From assembly GCA_965261455.1 (NCBI GenBank), contig OZ253453.1:2170001-2234000 (forward strand): a DNA stretch of 64,000 nt, read 5' to 3'. The position numbers and the translations under genes are program-made. Below, in pieces: positions 7,638 through 14,860 of the stretch; the stretch's first letter is position 1; each line of letters opens with the position of its first letter. This DNA is from DAOUKH01 sp965261455. Lineage in GTDB: Bacteria > Chloroflexota > Dehalococcoidia > SHYB01. The notes beneath the pieces were generated by a model. It had not been told where the DNA came from and searched no databases. It worked only from the letters and a program-made list of their open reading frames with translations.

Positions 7638-8080
7638 TCAGTCCTTCCTCCTGTGCCTGTTTACCCCCGCCTGCTAGACATTGTCAACGGTTGCATGGCG
7701 CAGCGCCAAGCGCCAGCGGCGTCTGTCGCCCCCCAACTCCCCCACTGCCATCCGCCGCTTCCCATCCCGGCGAGAGGACGGATGCGGGCTCCCCTCCGGC
7801 CTCCCCCCTCTGGAGAAGACTTAGAGAGGGCGCTGCTCCCTCCGCGACGAGGGTTGCGCAATGATCGAGACGCTGGCGACGTCATCCCCGAGAGGGCAAC
7901 CTTGGATTGTAGAAGACTCGCGGGTGCCCATCAGGGAGTGACCCACGACGCCCCAACGGAGGCCCCGCCCTCGACTGACGAGAGCCCCCACCCCCGCGAC
8001 ATCCGCCCCTTCCCCATCCCCACCCGCGCGCCCTACCATGTCCTTGCATGTTTTAGGCGTGCTCAGCCACCGGCACCGGC
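7638..8080. other. Non-coding mosaic of repeat fragments
   Basis: No credible gene on either strand. It contains a degenerate copy of the hairpin repeat (about 7797-7835), a fragment like a MITE end (GGTTGCGCAATGATC near 7857) and, at 7993-8045, one copy of a 52-nt repeat found again at 9386-9438. It lies exactly where the middle of the Eco57I-like gene should be. Confidence 0.6.
7993..8045. repeat. 52-nt dispersed repeat, copy 1
   Basis: Matches 9386-9438 with few differences; both end in GCGCCCTACCATGTCCT. The right end lies about 36 nt from the break in the restriction-enzyme remnant. Confidence 0.8.
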
Positions 8081-8914
8081 TCAGAGGAAGATCAGCGCCC
8101 CGTGGCGCACGTCCGAAAGCTCCTCTCCTGAGGCCCTCGCGAGTGCTTCCACAAGCTTTGGAAAGACCCTCTCGAAGACCACGCTCGAAAGGTCCTTTGC
8201 GACCTTCTCCTCGTAACGTCGGCCCTCGGCCAGCGCCGTTTCCAAGAAGCTGGCCGTGGCCCCTTGCTGCGGAGTAACGGAATCGCGACGGAACAGCAGG
8301 TAGAAGAGGCGGAGCCCCTCTTCGTCGCCGGACGCCAGCATCTTCCCGAGGTCGGCCTCGAAATAAGCGGTGGCGCGGGGACGGGCGCGGTAGTCATAGA
8401 GGCGCCACACGCCGCCATTGGTCAGAATCCCCCACCGAATGCGGTTCTCCGACTCGACCTCGGCGGTCGACAGATACCTGAGTATCTGGCCGTGCGGTGT
8501 CCTAGACCGGTTGCTGGAGCTCGCGTCTCGAGTGTCCAGAGGCAGGCGGAACCGCTTGCTCTCTTCGACAACTACGGCATCGCGGTACCGCTCGTTGGCA
8601 TGGCTTCTTGCGGCAGCCCGCTCCTTGGAACCAACGTCGGCAAACAGCAGGAGGTCCGGGATATCCTCGTTCCCCGCCGCGCCCTGCTGAGGAAGGTAGT
8701 CGGCCCACCCCAAGAGTTCCAGCACCGGATGGATCAACTCCTGCTCTGTGACAGCCTCGTTCGGGGCTGTGGTCTGACTCAGCGTGTTGTAACGCTGCCG
8801 AACGCCGCCTGCGAACGCGGCGAACGCCTGCGCAGACGCGATGGACGCCTGCCATTCGGGCGTGGCCTTGATGCCGTCGGTCAGGAAGTAGTGAGCAAAT
8901 AGGCTGCCGGGCAT
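8081..8914 (-). pseudogene. N-terminal remnant of an Eco57I-like restriction-modification enzyme
   Basis: 277 codons from ATG 8914. It has the N-terminal PD-(D/E)xK nuclease layout of these enzymes: Pro86-Asp87 (EDIPDLLLF), then Glu118-Ser-Lys120 in VVVEESKRFRLPLD, then ILTNGGVWRLYDY and a helical run ending VRHGALIFL. In intact relatives that segment continues into a YRLLF-like helix and the methylase domain; here a TGA follows at 8081-8083 and the sequence turns into repeat mosaic. The methylase domain is missing, and the C-terminal end of such an enzyme lies 2.3 kb downstream at 5496-5759. I read this as one gene broken by loss and replacement of its middle. Confidence 0.8.
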
Positions 8915-8995
8915 GTCAGGTCCCTGTATCCATCTTCCACGGCCTCCGCGGACAGCCGTCGAATACCAGAATGATACCCTGCGAGAGGGCGGCGG

Positions 8996-9227
8996 CGGCA
9001 TTCACTTAAACCTCTCCCCCTCTGGGGGAGACTGAGAGAGGGCGGGGGGGGGAGCGGAGGCGGCATTCACTTAAACCTCTCCCCCTCTGGGGGAGATTGA
9101 GAGAGGGCGGGGGGGAGCGGAGGCGGCATTCACTTAAACCTCTCCCCCTCTGGGGGAGATTGAGAGAGGGCGGGGGGGAGCGGAGGCGGCATTCACTTAA
9201 ACCTCTCCCCCTCTGGGGGAGACCCCC
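8996..9227. repeat. Tandem array of hairpin repeat units
   Basis: Four head-to-tail units start at 8996, 9061, 9124 and 9187, with periods 65, 63 and 63 nt; the fourth is partial. Each has the motif CGGCATTCACTTAAACC and then the hairpin CTCCCCC-TCT-GGGGGAG. Units differ at one or two bases, so expansion is recent. No unique spacers separate them, so this is not a CRISPR array. The array lies 80 nt upstream of the restriction-enzyme remnant. Confidence 0.92.
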
Positions 9228-9230
9228 TTA

Positions 9231-9304
9231 AGCCTCTCTCCCCCTGGGAGAGACTGAGAGAGGGCGCGCGCCGCTAGGCGCGCGAGCGCCCGAAGGGCGC
9301 TGCT
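9231..9304. repeat. Triple-hairpin repeat element
   Basis: Three adjacent hairpins: the CCTCTCTCCCCC/GAGAGAGG family hairpin, then GCGCGCC-GCTA-GGCGCGC, then GCGCCC-GAA-GGGCGC. The same order and nearly the same sequence recur at 50352-50424, and a worn copy at 62264-62315. Confidence 0.8.
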
Positions 9305-9830
9305 CCCTCCCCACCCGCAGTTACGCAAAGGTCTCCGTAGGGGCGCCCCTCGTGGGCGCCCGCTCCCACCCCCGAGCAGCCCACACCCGCGACATCCGCC
9401 CCTTCCCCATGCCCGCCCTCGCGCCCTACCATGTCCTCATGCGAAATCAGCCCGTTCGACGCCGGCCAAGGCGCACACCCCCACTTCCTCGGGAAGCCTG
9501 TACACGGCCACGGGCGCGCGCAAGAGACCCTTCGGGAGTCTCCGGCGCGTAGGCGCACCGAGCGCCGCCTGTCGGCGCTTTGACCGAGTCGTCGCTGACC
9601 TCAGCGGCCGACTCGAAGAACTTCACATGGCCGGTCTCCTAGGGGCCAGCGAGGCCATGCCGGAGTTGCAAGGCGAGTTTGGAGAAGCGGCCCGGCGCGG
9701 TAACCCCCGCCGGACCCGCGTCCGTTACGCCCGCTACGGCGGCGCAGCGGGCGCTCTCCGGCTCAGCCTTTTTACGGGGTTACGCCCAGGTCCTCCTATG
9801 CCTTCCCCGGGCCGCACCCCCGGAGCGCCG
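9305..9830. other. Non-coding region with repeats and palindromes
   Basis: No credible gene. It holds a MITE-type end (TTACGCAAAGGTC, 9321-9333) followed by a GTAGGGGCGCCCC-type segment shared with 55666-55691 and 26945-26970. It also holds repeat copy 2 of the 52-nt family (9386-9438) and two strong hairpins: AGCGCCG/CGGCGCT (9561-9579) and GAGTCG-CGCTGA/TCAGCG-CGACTC (9586-9614). 9615-9830 shows nothing I can name. Confidence 0.55.
9386..9438. repeat. 52-nt dispersed repeat, copy 2
   Basis: Partner of 7993-8045 at an offset of 1,393 nt, with a few substitutions. Confidence 0.8.
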
Positions 9831-10544
9831 CTACCAGAAACCCTCGACCACCCCGCCGCTCCGATCGGGGGGCGGGATGGCTTGGTGGAACCATTCGGCG
9901 GCGATAGCGCGCTCTTCGAACATGGCGGCGAGCTGCTGGGCGTCTTCCTGGGAGGCGTAGCTGCGCAGGGCGGCGAGCTTCACCGCCTTTGTTTCCGCGA
10001 TGTCGACGCGGTGCGTCGGGTCGACCTCGGGGCCTTCCAGGTCGAGCTCGCCGTCGTCCATGAACTCTTGTGAGAGAGCGACGTAGAAGAGACGGGCCGG
10101 CTTGTCCGACGCGGCGCGGTAGCGCTCGAAGGCGGCGACGGCGGCCCGGTGCAGCGCAATGTGGTCGTCGTGCCGCGAAATGCCGAGCGGCCCGAAGGTG
10201 ATGACCACGTCCGGGGCCACCTCGACCATCGCCGCGTAGACCTTCCCCGTCAGCTCCTCGGGGTCGGCCTCCTTCACCTCTTGGTCGCGGTAGCCGAGGA
10301 TGATGGGCGGGTTCGCGCCGTAGCGTTCGAGCACGGCGCGCAGCTCGCGCTCGCGGACGTGGGGAAGCTCCTCCCGCGCGATGCTGAGGCCGCCCGTGCC
10401 CAGCGTGCCGAGCTCGCCGCGGGTCGCGGTGACGTTGAAGACGTCGACGCCCTCGCGGGCGTAGCGGGTGAACGTGCCCCCGCAGCCCGAGGTCTCGTCG
10501 TCGGGGTGCGCGAACACGCCGAGGATGACGCGTTTCTTCTGCAA
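9831..10544 (-). CDS. PIG-L/LmbE family deacetylase
   Basis: A 237-residue zinc-dependent N-acetylglucosaminide-type deacetylase (MshB/BshB fold). The metal-binding AHPDDE is at 12-17 and the second motif HDDH at 125-128, giving the His-Asp-His zinc site. The substrate cannot be named: PIG-L enzymes act on mycothiol or bacillithiol precursors, antibiotics and detoxification conjugates. I use TTG 10544, with AGGA about 9 nt upstream and only 10 residues before the first strand; another in-frame TTG at 10583 has no ribosome site. It lies 82 nt after the crotonase gene on the same strand. Confidence 0.88.
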   Translation of the reverse strand: MQKKRVILGVFAHPDDETSGCGGTFTRYAREGVDVFNVTATRGELGTLGTGGLSIAREELPHVRERELRAVLERYGANPPIILGYRDQEVKEADPEELTGKVYAAMVEVAPDVVITFGPLGISRHDDHIALHRAAVAAFERYRAASDKPARLFYVALSQEFMDDGELDLEGPEVDPTHRVDIAETKAVKLAALRSYASQEDAQQLAAMFEERAIAAEWFHQAIPPPDRSGGVVEGFW

Positions 10545-10626
10545 GGGAGTCCTGTCTAGGCGCTCGCGGAGTTCGAAGCGCAAGCGGAATTGGCGGGAAT
10601 GGTGGAAATGGCGGCGATAGCGGCGG

Positions 10627-11421
10627 TCAGCGGTTCTTGTAGTTGGGCTTGCGCTTTTCGAGGAAGGCGCGGCGGCCTTCCATATGGTCTTCGGTGAACG
10701 TGTTGCGCTGGGCTAGGAGGAGACCGTGGTCCATGGCGGCCTTGCGGTCCATCTCCAGCCCGGTCCAGAGCGCCTCGACGGTGCCCGCCAGGGCGAGCGG
10801 GGGGAGCTCGGCAAGCGCCTGGGCCATCTCCATCGCCGCGTCCAGCAGCCCGGCGCGGGGGACGACCTCCTGCGCGAGGCCGACCTGGTAGGCTCGCTCC
10901 GCGCTCATGCGCCAAGCGCTGCCCATGAGCGCCATGCGCATCACCTCGCCGAAGGGCATCCGGCGGGTGAGCGCGATCGGCTCGACGGCGGCGACCCTGC
11001 CGTAGGTCACGTGGGGATCGAAGAACGTGGCGTTCTCGGCGGCGATGACGATGTCGCTATCGGCCACGAAGTAGAGTCCGCCGCCGCCGCACATGCCGTT
11101 GACGGCGGTGATCACCGGCTTGAAGCACCCGTTCTGGCGCGCGGTCACCGTCGAGCCGGGGACCTGCTTCCACCGCTCGAACTGGCTCATGGCGCTCACC
11201 TCGTCGGTGCTTTCCTTGGTGTCGACGCCGACGCAGAACGCCCTGTCGCCCGCGGCGGTCAGCACCGCGACCCAGACATCGTCGTCGTTCCGCATCTCGG
11301 TCCAAAGGCCCGAGAGCTCCGCCTCCATGCGGCGGTTGAACGCGTTGAGCGCGTCGGGACGGTCGAGCGTCACGACGCCGACATGGTCTCGTTTCTCGTA
11401 GCTGATGGTCTCGTAGGCCAT
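10627..11421 (-). CDS. Enoyl-CoA hydratase/isomerase (crotonase) family
   Basis: 264 residues with the crotonase fold: LDRPDALNAFNRRM at about 19-32, the first oxyanion-hole segment FCVGVDTKES (about 62-71) and the second NGMCGGGGLYFVADSDIVI (108-126). The fold binds acyl-CoA thioesters and stabilises the enolate; hydration, isomerisation and decarboxylation are all possible. The C-terminal YKNR tail is normal for the family. The start ATG is clear. The PIG-L gene follows it, which gives no strong clue to the substrate. Confidence 0.92.
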   Translation of the reverse strand: MAYETISYEKRDHVGVVTLDRPDALNAFNRRMEAELSGLWTEMRNDDDVWVAVLTAAGDRAFCVGVDTKESTDEVSAMSQFERWKQVPGSTVTARQNGCFKPVITAVNGMCGGGGLYFVADSDIVIAAENATFFDPHVTYGRVAAVEPIALTRRMPFGEVMRMALMGSAWRMSAERAYQVGLAQEVVPRAGLLDAAMEMAQALAELPPLALAGTVEALWTGLEMDRKAAMDHGLLLAQRNTFTEDHMEGRRAFLEKRKPNYKNR

Positions 11422-11457
11422 TGGTGGTTGCGGCGGACCGCGAAACGTCCGGCCGGT

Positions 11458-12045
11458 CTAGGGAGGCGGAGGGAGGGCTTGCCCCCTCTCCTTCTCCAAG
11501 GGGGAGAAGGAGAGGGTTGGGGTGAGGATGAGGGCGGGGCGGGGGCCTTCCGGGGACGGCGAAGCCTCGTGGAGCGCCTCATGCTCGGGCTGCGTGCTGG
11601 GCCGGGTGTCCTTGCCCAGTGCGGCGGTGAGCTCGATACGGCGCAGGTGCTTGACGTTGGCGCAGCGGTCGGCCTCGCCGGCCCCCAGCGAGCACAACTC
11701 GATGTCCTTGATGAAGAAGCGCACCGGGCCGCCCTTGGCCTCGGGGAGCGGGCCGCCGCCGTCGCGCCCGCCACCGTCTCGGTAGACCACGATCCCCTGG
11801 GCACGAATCGGGGCCAGCGGGATGCTGGCACTGAACGAGCCGTCGTCGGTGGCCAGGGTGATGAAGCGTGCGTCGCCGCGCGCGCCGGAGGCCTTGAGCA
11901 CGGCGTCGAGGCGCACCCCGCCGCCCTCGCGTCCCGGTATCTCCGCGGCGAGGTCGGGGATCTGCCCCGGCAGGGCCGCCAGGTCTTCGAAGCTCAGCGC
12001 CAGCGGCCGCTCCACGAGGCCCTCGGTGCGTAAGAGGTCACCCAT
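11458..12045 (-). CDS. Sulfite-oxidase-fold (molybdopterin-binding-like) protein with a repeat-derived tail
   Basis: 195 residues. Residues 1-145 fit the 'oxidoreductase molybdopterin-binding' domain: LRTEGLVERPLALSFEDLAALP at the start, GGGVRLDAVLKASG, DDGSFSASIPL and a final HLRRIELTAAL. The Cys that ligates molybdenum in active enzymes (normally in a CGWK-like segment) is not at its usual place, so cofactor binding is doubtful. It has no export signal. It lies 63 nt after a TauE/SafE exporter, which suggests sulfur-oxyanion chemistry. The last 35 or so residues (from about SPSPEGPRP) are coded by an intergenic-type repeat (11477-11545) and are probably not part of the fold. Confidence 0.7.
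   Translation of the reverse strand: MGDLLRTEGLVERPLALSFEDLAALPGQIPDLAAEIPGREGGGVRLDAVLKASGARGDARFITLATDDGSFSASIPLAPIRAQGIVVYRDGGGRDGGGPLPEAKGGPVRFFIKDIELCSLGAGEADRCANVKHLRRIELTAALGKDTRPSTQPEHEALHEASPSPEGPRPALILTPTLSFSPLEKERGQALPPPP
11477..11545. repeat. Dispersed CT/GA-rich hairpin repeat
   Basis: Contains CCCTCTCCTTCTCC-AAG-GGGGAGAAGGAGAGGG, a hairpin with a long near-perfect stem, then TTGGGGTGAGG. The same motif order is found within 55715-55745. It forms the 3' end of the gene at 11458-12045. Confidence 0.75.
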
Positions 12046-12107
12046 AGCGGAATTGTCGAAGAGCGCGCCCCGGCGGTCAAGGGCGCGCGACGCGGGGTCA
12101 TGCAGCA

Positions 12108-12911
12108 TCAGACGTTGGGAAGCAGCAGGATGGCGCCGGAGGTCAGGCAGACGATGACGAAGACCGTCCACTTGATGACCGTCCGGCTCACGTTCAAAGC
12201 AAACCTGATACAGACGAGCGCCCCCACCGTCATGCCCGCGGCGAGAATGAGCCCTGGAAGCCACTCCACGTGGTCCGTGGCGATAAACACCGCCAAGGAA
12301 GCAATGCTGAACAGTGCCGTGCATACGACCTTCAGCGCGTTGGTCCGCACCAGGTCGTACCGCAACCCCACCGCCAGCGCCGCTATGAGCATGAAGCCGA
12401 CCCCCGCCTGCACGAACCCCCCGTAAAGCCCCGCGACAAAGAGCAGGACCAGTCCGATCGGGCGGTCCGTTAGTTTGTATGTTGGGGCGCCTTCCGGCGG
12501 CGTTATGGCATCGGGAAAGACCAGCACCACCACGGCTATGGTGACGATCGTGCCTAACAGCACGGGTTTGAGGACGCCGGGATCCAGCCAGCTCGCGGCC
12601 AGCGCGCCGAGCACGGCACCCACCACCGTGGGCGCAAGCATGGGCAGAACAGCGCTCTTGTCCAGCTTGCCGCGCCTGTTGAAGCCGGCGATGGCTACTA
12701 TCGACTGCTGCAGAATCCCAACTCTGTTCGTGCCGTTCGCATAGTCGGCGGGCATGCCGAGCAATATCAGCAGCGGTACGGTAATCATCGAGGCGCCGCC
12801 CGCAACGGTGTTGATGAAACCGCCGAGGACGCCGGCCGCCAGCAGCGCGGCCACTTTCCACCACGTCAGGTCTATCTCCGTAGGAGTCAGCAGGTCGATG
12901 AAGGATTCCAT
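12108..12911 (-). CDS. TauE/SafE (TSUP) family anion exporter
   Basis: 267 residues, about eight membrane segments. The first repeat carries GGFINTVAGGASMITVPLLI (30-49) and the second GLYGGFVQAGVGFMLIAAL (about 163-181), the paired motifs of TSUP proteins. These export sulfite, sulfoacetate or other small organosulfur anions. The gene is followed at 63 nt by a sulfite-oxidase-fold protein. The start ATG at 12911 is the only good one. No clear promoter was found in 12912-13120, which is otherwise empty. Confidence 0.9.
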   Translation of the reverse strand: MESFIDLLTPTEIDLTWWKVAALLAAGVLGGFINTVAGGASMITVPLLILLGMPADYANGTNRVGILQQSIVAIAGFNRRGKLDKSAVLPMLAPTVVGAVLGALAASWLDPGVLKPVLLGTIVTIAVVVLVFPDAITPPEGAPTYKLTDRPIGLVLLFVAGLYGGFVQAGVGFMLIAALAVGLRYDLVRTNALKVVCTALFSIASLAVFIATDHVEWLPGLILAAGMTVGALVCIRFALNVSRTVIKWTVFVIVCLTSGAILLLPNV

Positions 12912-13120
12912 CGGGGGATTCCAGGGGTGCCCGCGGCGGCCACGCCGCTATAGCCGCGGACGCGTCGGGATGCCCGCACGGTATCCCCGCCAGCCCACGT
13001 AGGCAACCTAGGACGTAGGCCACAAAAAGGGTACCGACGCTCACAGGCTCAGCGGCCAAAACCAGATCTGCCGGGGGTCTTCGTCGCGAAGGCGCGGACC
13101 GCCACGGCGCCGACGACTGG

Positions 13121-13471
13121 CTACGGCGCGGAGGCTTGACCTCCCAGCGCCTGGAGCGCTCGCCGACTCCCCTCAAAGGCATAGATGCGCAAGGGCTCAG
13201 GGGCCAGCCTATAGGCTTCGATGATGGTCCACTCCTCCGGGCTCAGACCCTCGTCGCCAAAGAACCATCCCATCGGCCTGCCGTAGGCTTCGGCTAGACG
13301 CACGACCGCCCCCACGCCCGGCTCTATCTCGCCGCGCTCATAGCGCGAAAGGGACTGAAGGTGCAGGTCGGCCCGCTCCGACGCCGCCTCCTGGCTCCAC
13401 CCCTTCGCCTTGCGGGCCTCCCGCAGGCGGCCGGGGAGGTTCCGCAGGGCCTGTTCGCTCCAAGTGCTCAC
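13121..13471 (-). CDS. XRE-family transcriptional regulator
   Basis: 116 residues with one Cro/C1-type helix-turn-helix at about 13-68 (LREARKAKGWSQEAASERAD, then LSRYERGEIEPG). The C-terminal half (70-116) is helical with no ligand domain I recognise. The start is GTG 13471, inside the palindrome CAAGTG-CT-CACTTG (13461-13474), and another half site GCAAGT lies at 13490-13495; this suggests autoregulation. It faces away from the lipoprotein gene at 13653 across an AT-richer 180-nt gap, so that gene is the likeliest other target. Confidence 0.88.
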   Translation of the reverse strand: MSTWSEQALRNLPGRLREARKAKGWSQEAASERADLHLQSLSRYERGEIEPGVGAVVRLAEAYGRPMGWFFGDEGLSPEEWTIIEAYRLAPEPLRIYAFEGSRRALQALGGQASAP

Positions 13472-13495
13472 TTGCGCACACCAAATTAAGCAAGT
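13461..13495. promoter_or_regulatory. Candidate operator of the XRE regulator
   Basis: CAAGTG-CT-CACTTG (13461-13474) covers the regulator's start codon. ACTTGC (13470-13475) and GCAAGT (13490-13495) form a second, 14-nt-spaced inverted pair. Confidence 0.4.
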
Positions 13496-13532
13496 ACGCC
13501 TATCGATTCTGCGACTCTACCGCGTGCGCCGG

Positions 13533-13561
13533 TTGGCAAAAAGCCATTATTAGCTTAGTAT
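13533..13561 (+). promoter_or_regulatory. Sigma70 promoter of the Thr/Pro lipoprotein
   Basis: TTGGCA (13533-13538), a 17-nt spacer and TAGTAT (13556-13561), in locally AT-rich DNA 92 nt upstream of the start at 13653. Confidence 0.5.
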
Positions 13562-13652
13562 CAATTACACTTTTGCCAAAATAAGATGAGGATTTTCGAC
13601 GGGCACCCTACAGACCCGGGCGGCGCACACAGATCGGAAGCAAGGAGACGCC

Positions 13653-14207
13653 TTGAGTATTGCAATCCTAGCCACATGGCTACTTTTCCTATTCGCGGTC
13701 GCGGCATGCGCGTCTGAAGCGCCGGAGAGCGTGGCCACCCCAGAATCGTCGACAGTCGCCACGCCGACGCTATCTCCGACGCCAGCGCCAACTCCAACGC
13801 AGGAGCCCACAGCCACTCCGGAGCCGCCGACCGCCACGTCGACGCCATCTCCGACGCCAGCACCAACTCCTACACGGGAGCCCACGGCCACTCCAGAGCC
13901 GCATACCGCCACGCCGACGCTATCTCCAACGCTGGCGCCAACTCCTACACGGGAGCCCACGGTCACCCCGGAGCCGCAGACCAGCACGCCGACCTCCCAA
14001 CCAACGCCCACGCCGCCGCCAACCGCCACGCCCACTCGAACGCCGGAGCCAACAGCGACGTCCACTCCGGTACCTACGCCTACGCCTATTCCAACACCAA
14101 CGCCGACATCCAACTGTGACAACCGGTTGGTGGATGGGTGGGACTTCGGAGAGACCGTGACCAACGAAAGTGCCATGGCCTGCATGCATGAACTGCTGGG
14201 ATGGTAG
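13653..14207 (+). CDS. Lipoprotein made mostly of Thr/Pro/Glu linker
   Basis: 184 residues. The signal peptide (1-18) ends in the lipobox VAAC, with Cys19 as the lipid anchor. Residues 30-150 are tandem Pro/Thr/Glu/Ala repeats of about 30 residues (TPEPPTATSTPSPTPAPTPT type), repeated about three times. Only about 30 residues follow, with two Cys (CDNRLVDGW... and MACMHELLGW), so there is no room for a folded domain of normal size. Such linkers usually carry a surface domain; here that domain seems lost or minimal. The start is TTG, with AAGGAG 5 nt upstream. The next gene, 29 nt on, is another lipoprotein. Confidence 0.75.
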   Translation: MSIAILATWLLFLFAVAACASEAPESVATPESSTVATPTLSPTPAPTPTQEPTATPEPPTATSTPSPTPAPTPTREPTATPEPHTATPTLSPTLAPTPTREPTVTPEPQTSTPTSQPTPTPPPTATPTRTPEPTATSTPVPTPTPIPTPTPTSNCDNRLVDGWDFGETVTNESAMACMHELLGW

Positions 14208-14236
14208 GACCGCTTTTCAAGGGAGGAATTAAACAC

Positions 14237-14713
14237 GTGACCAAGCACCACGGTATCCGAATGGCGAAAAGGGTTGGCCTGTTGTCCACTGTTTTGCTGG
14301 CCACCGCAGGGTTGCTCGCCTGCAGCGCAACGGACACCCAGATGGAGCGCTGGGCGTCAAAGTTCACGCAGCCTGCCATTGAAGTAACGGCACTTGACCT
14401 GTTCAAGGAATACACTCGCGACAGTGAAACTGCGCAGCTGAAGTATGATGGTAGGCGCGTATTGTTGTCGGGTACGGTAGAAGAGGTAAACGAGGACGAT
14501 GACTTTGAACCCAGGGTGGAGTTTGACGTTTGTCCCGACGACTACTGCTTTGACGGCATAGTCGGGCAGTTCGCCGAACGACATCGGGATGTTGTCTATT
14601 CCTGGAAGGCGGGGGAAGACATTACGGTCCTGTGCTACATCCCGGTTGACGACTTCTCCATCACAGACTGGGACAGCAAAGTTCCCCTCCGCATGTGTCA
14701 GCCAGTTCGTTAG
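14237..14713 (+). CDS. Lipoprotein with an OB-fold (tRNA_anti-like) domain
   Basis: 158 residues. An N-terminal signal (KRVGLLSTVLLATAGLLAC) with lipobox LLAC is followed by a single domain: ALDLFKEYTRDSETAQLKYDG then RRVLLSGTVEEV, the layout of the 'tRNA_anti-like' OB-fold found in exported bacterial proteins of unknown role. Four Cys in the domain (CPDDYC..., VLCYI, RMCQP) could form disulfides outside the cytoplasm. GTG 14237 has GGGAGGA 9 nt upstream; ATG 14261 also starts a valid signal peptide. Base composition is lower in GC than neighbouring genes. Confidence 0.7.
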   Translation: MTKHHGIRMAKRVGLLSTVLLATAGLLACSATDTQMERWASKFTQPAIEVTALDLFKEYTRDSETAQLKYDGRRVLLSGTVEEVNEDDDFEPRVEFDVCPDDYCFDGIVGQFAERHRDVVYSWKAGEDITVLCYIPVDDFSITDWDSKVPLRMCQPVR

Positions 14714-14820
14714 TGCTGCCAGCACCACGCCAACTTGAACCCTCAATTAGCCGTGGCGACCTACGGCAACGGCCTGCGGCCTAGCACCTGCGCAGCCTGA
14801 CCATTCCGTCCCCGCCAATC

Positions 14821-14829
14821 TGGTATGCT
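14821..14829 (+). promoter_or_regulatory. Extended -10 promoter of the cyclase gene
   Basis: TGG+TATGCT, 31 nt upstream of the ATG at 14861. Confidence 0.4.
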
Positions 14830-14860
14830 GCGCGCCGCGAAGCTCGCCGGGGAGGTCAGC

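Noticed and set aside
5496..9000. Complete BREX, DISARM or other multi-gene defence system.
   Set aside because: Only fragments of methylase-type genes and one nuclease are present; no helicase, ATPase, phosphatase or Lon-like partner genes.
8996..9227. CRISPR array.
   Set aside because: Units are contiguous copies of the same 63-65 nt with no variable spacers, and no cas gene is present.
9627..10073. Plus-strand 148-codon ORF.
   Set aside because: Half of it is antisense to the PIG-L gene and the rest lies in repeat-rich DNA with no protein-like pattern.
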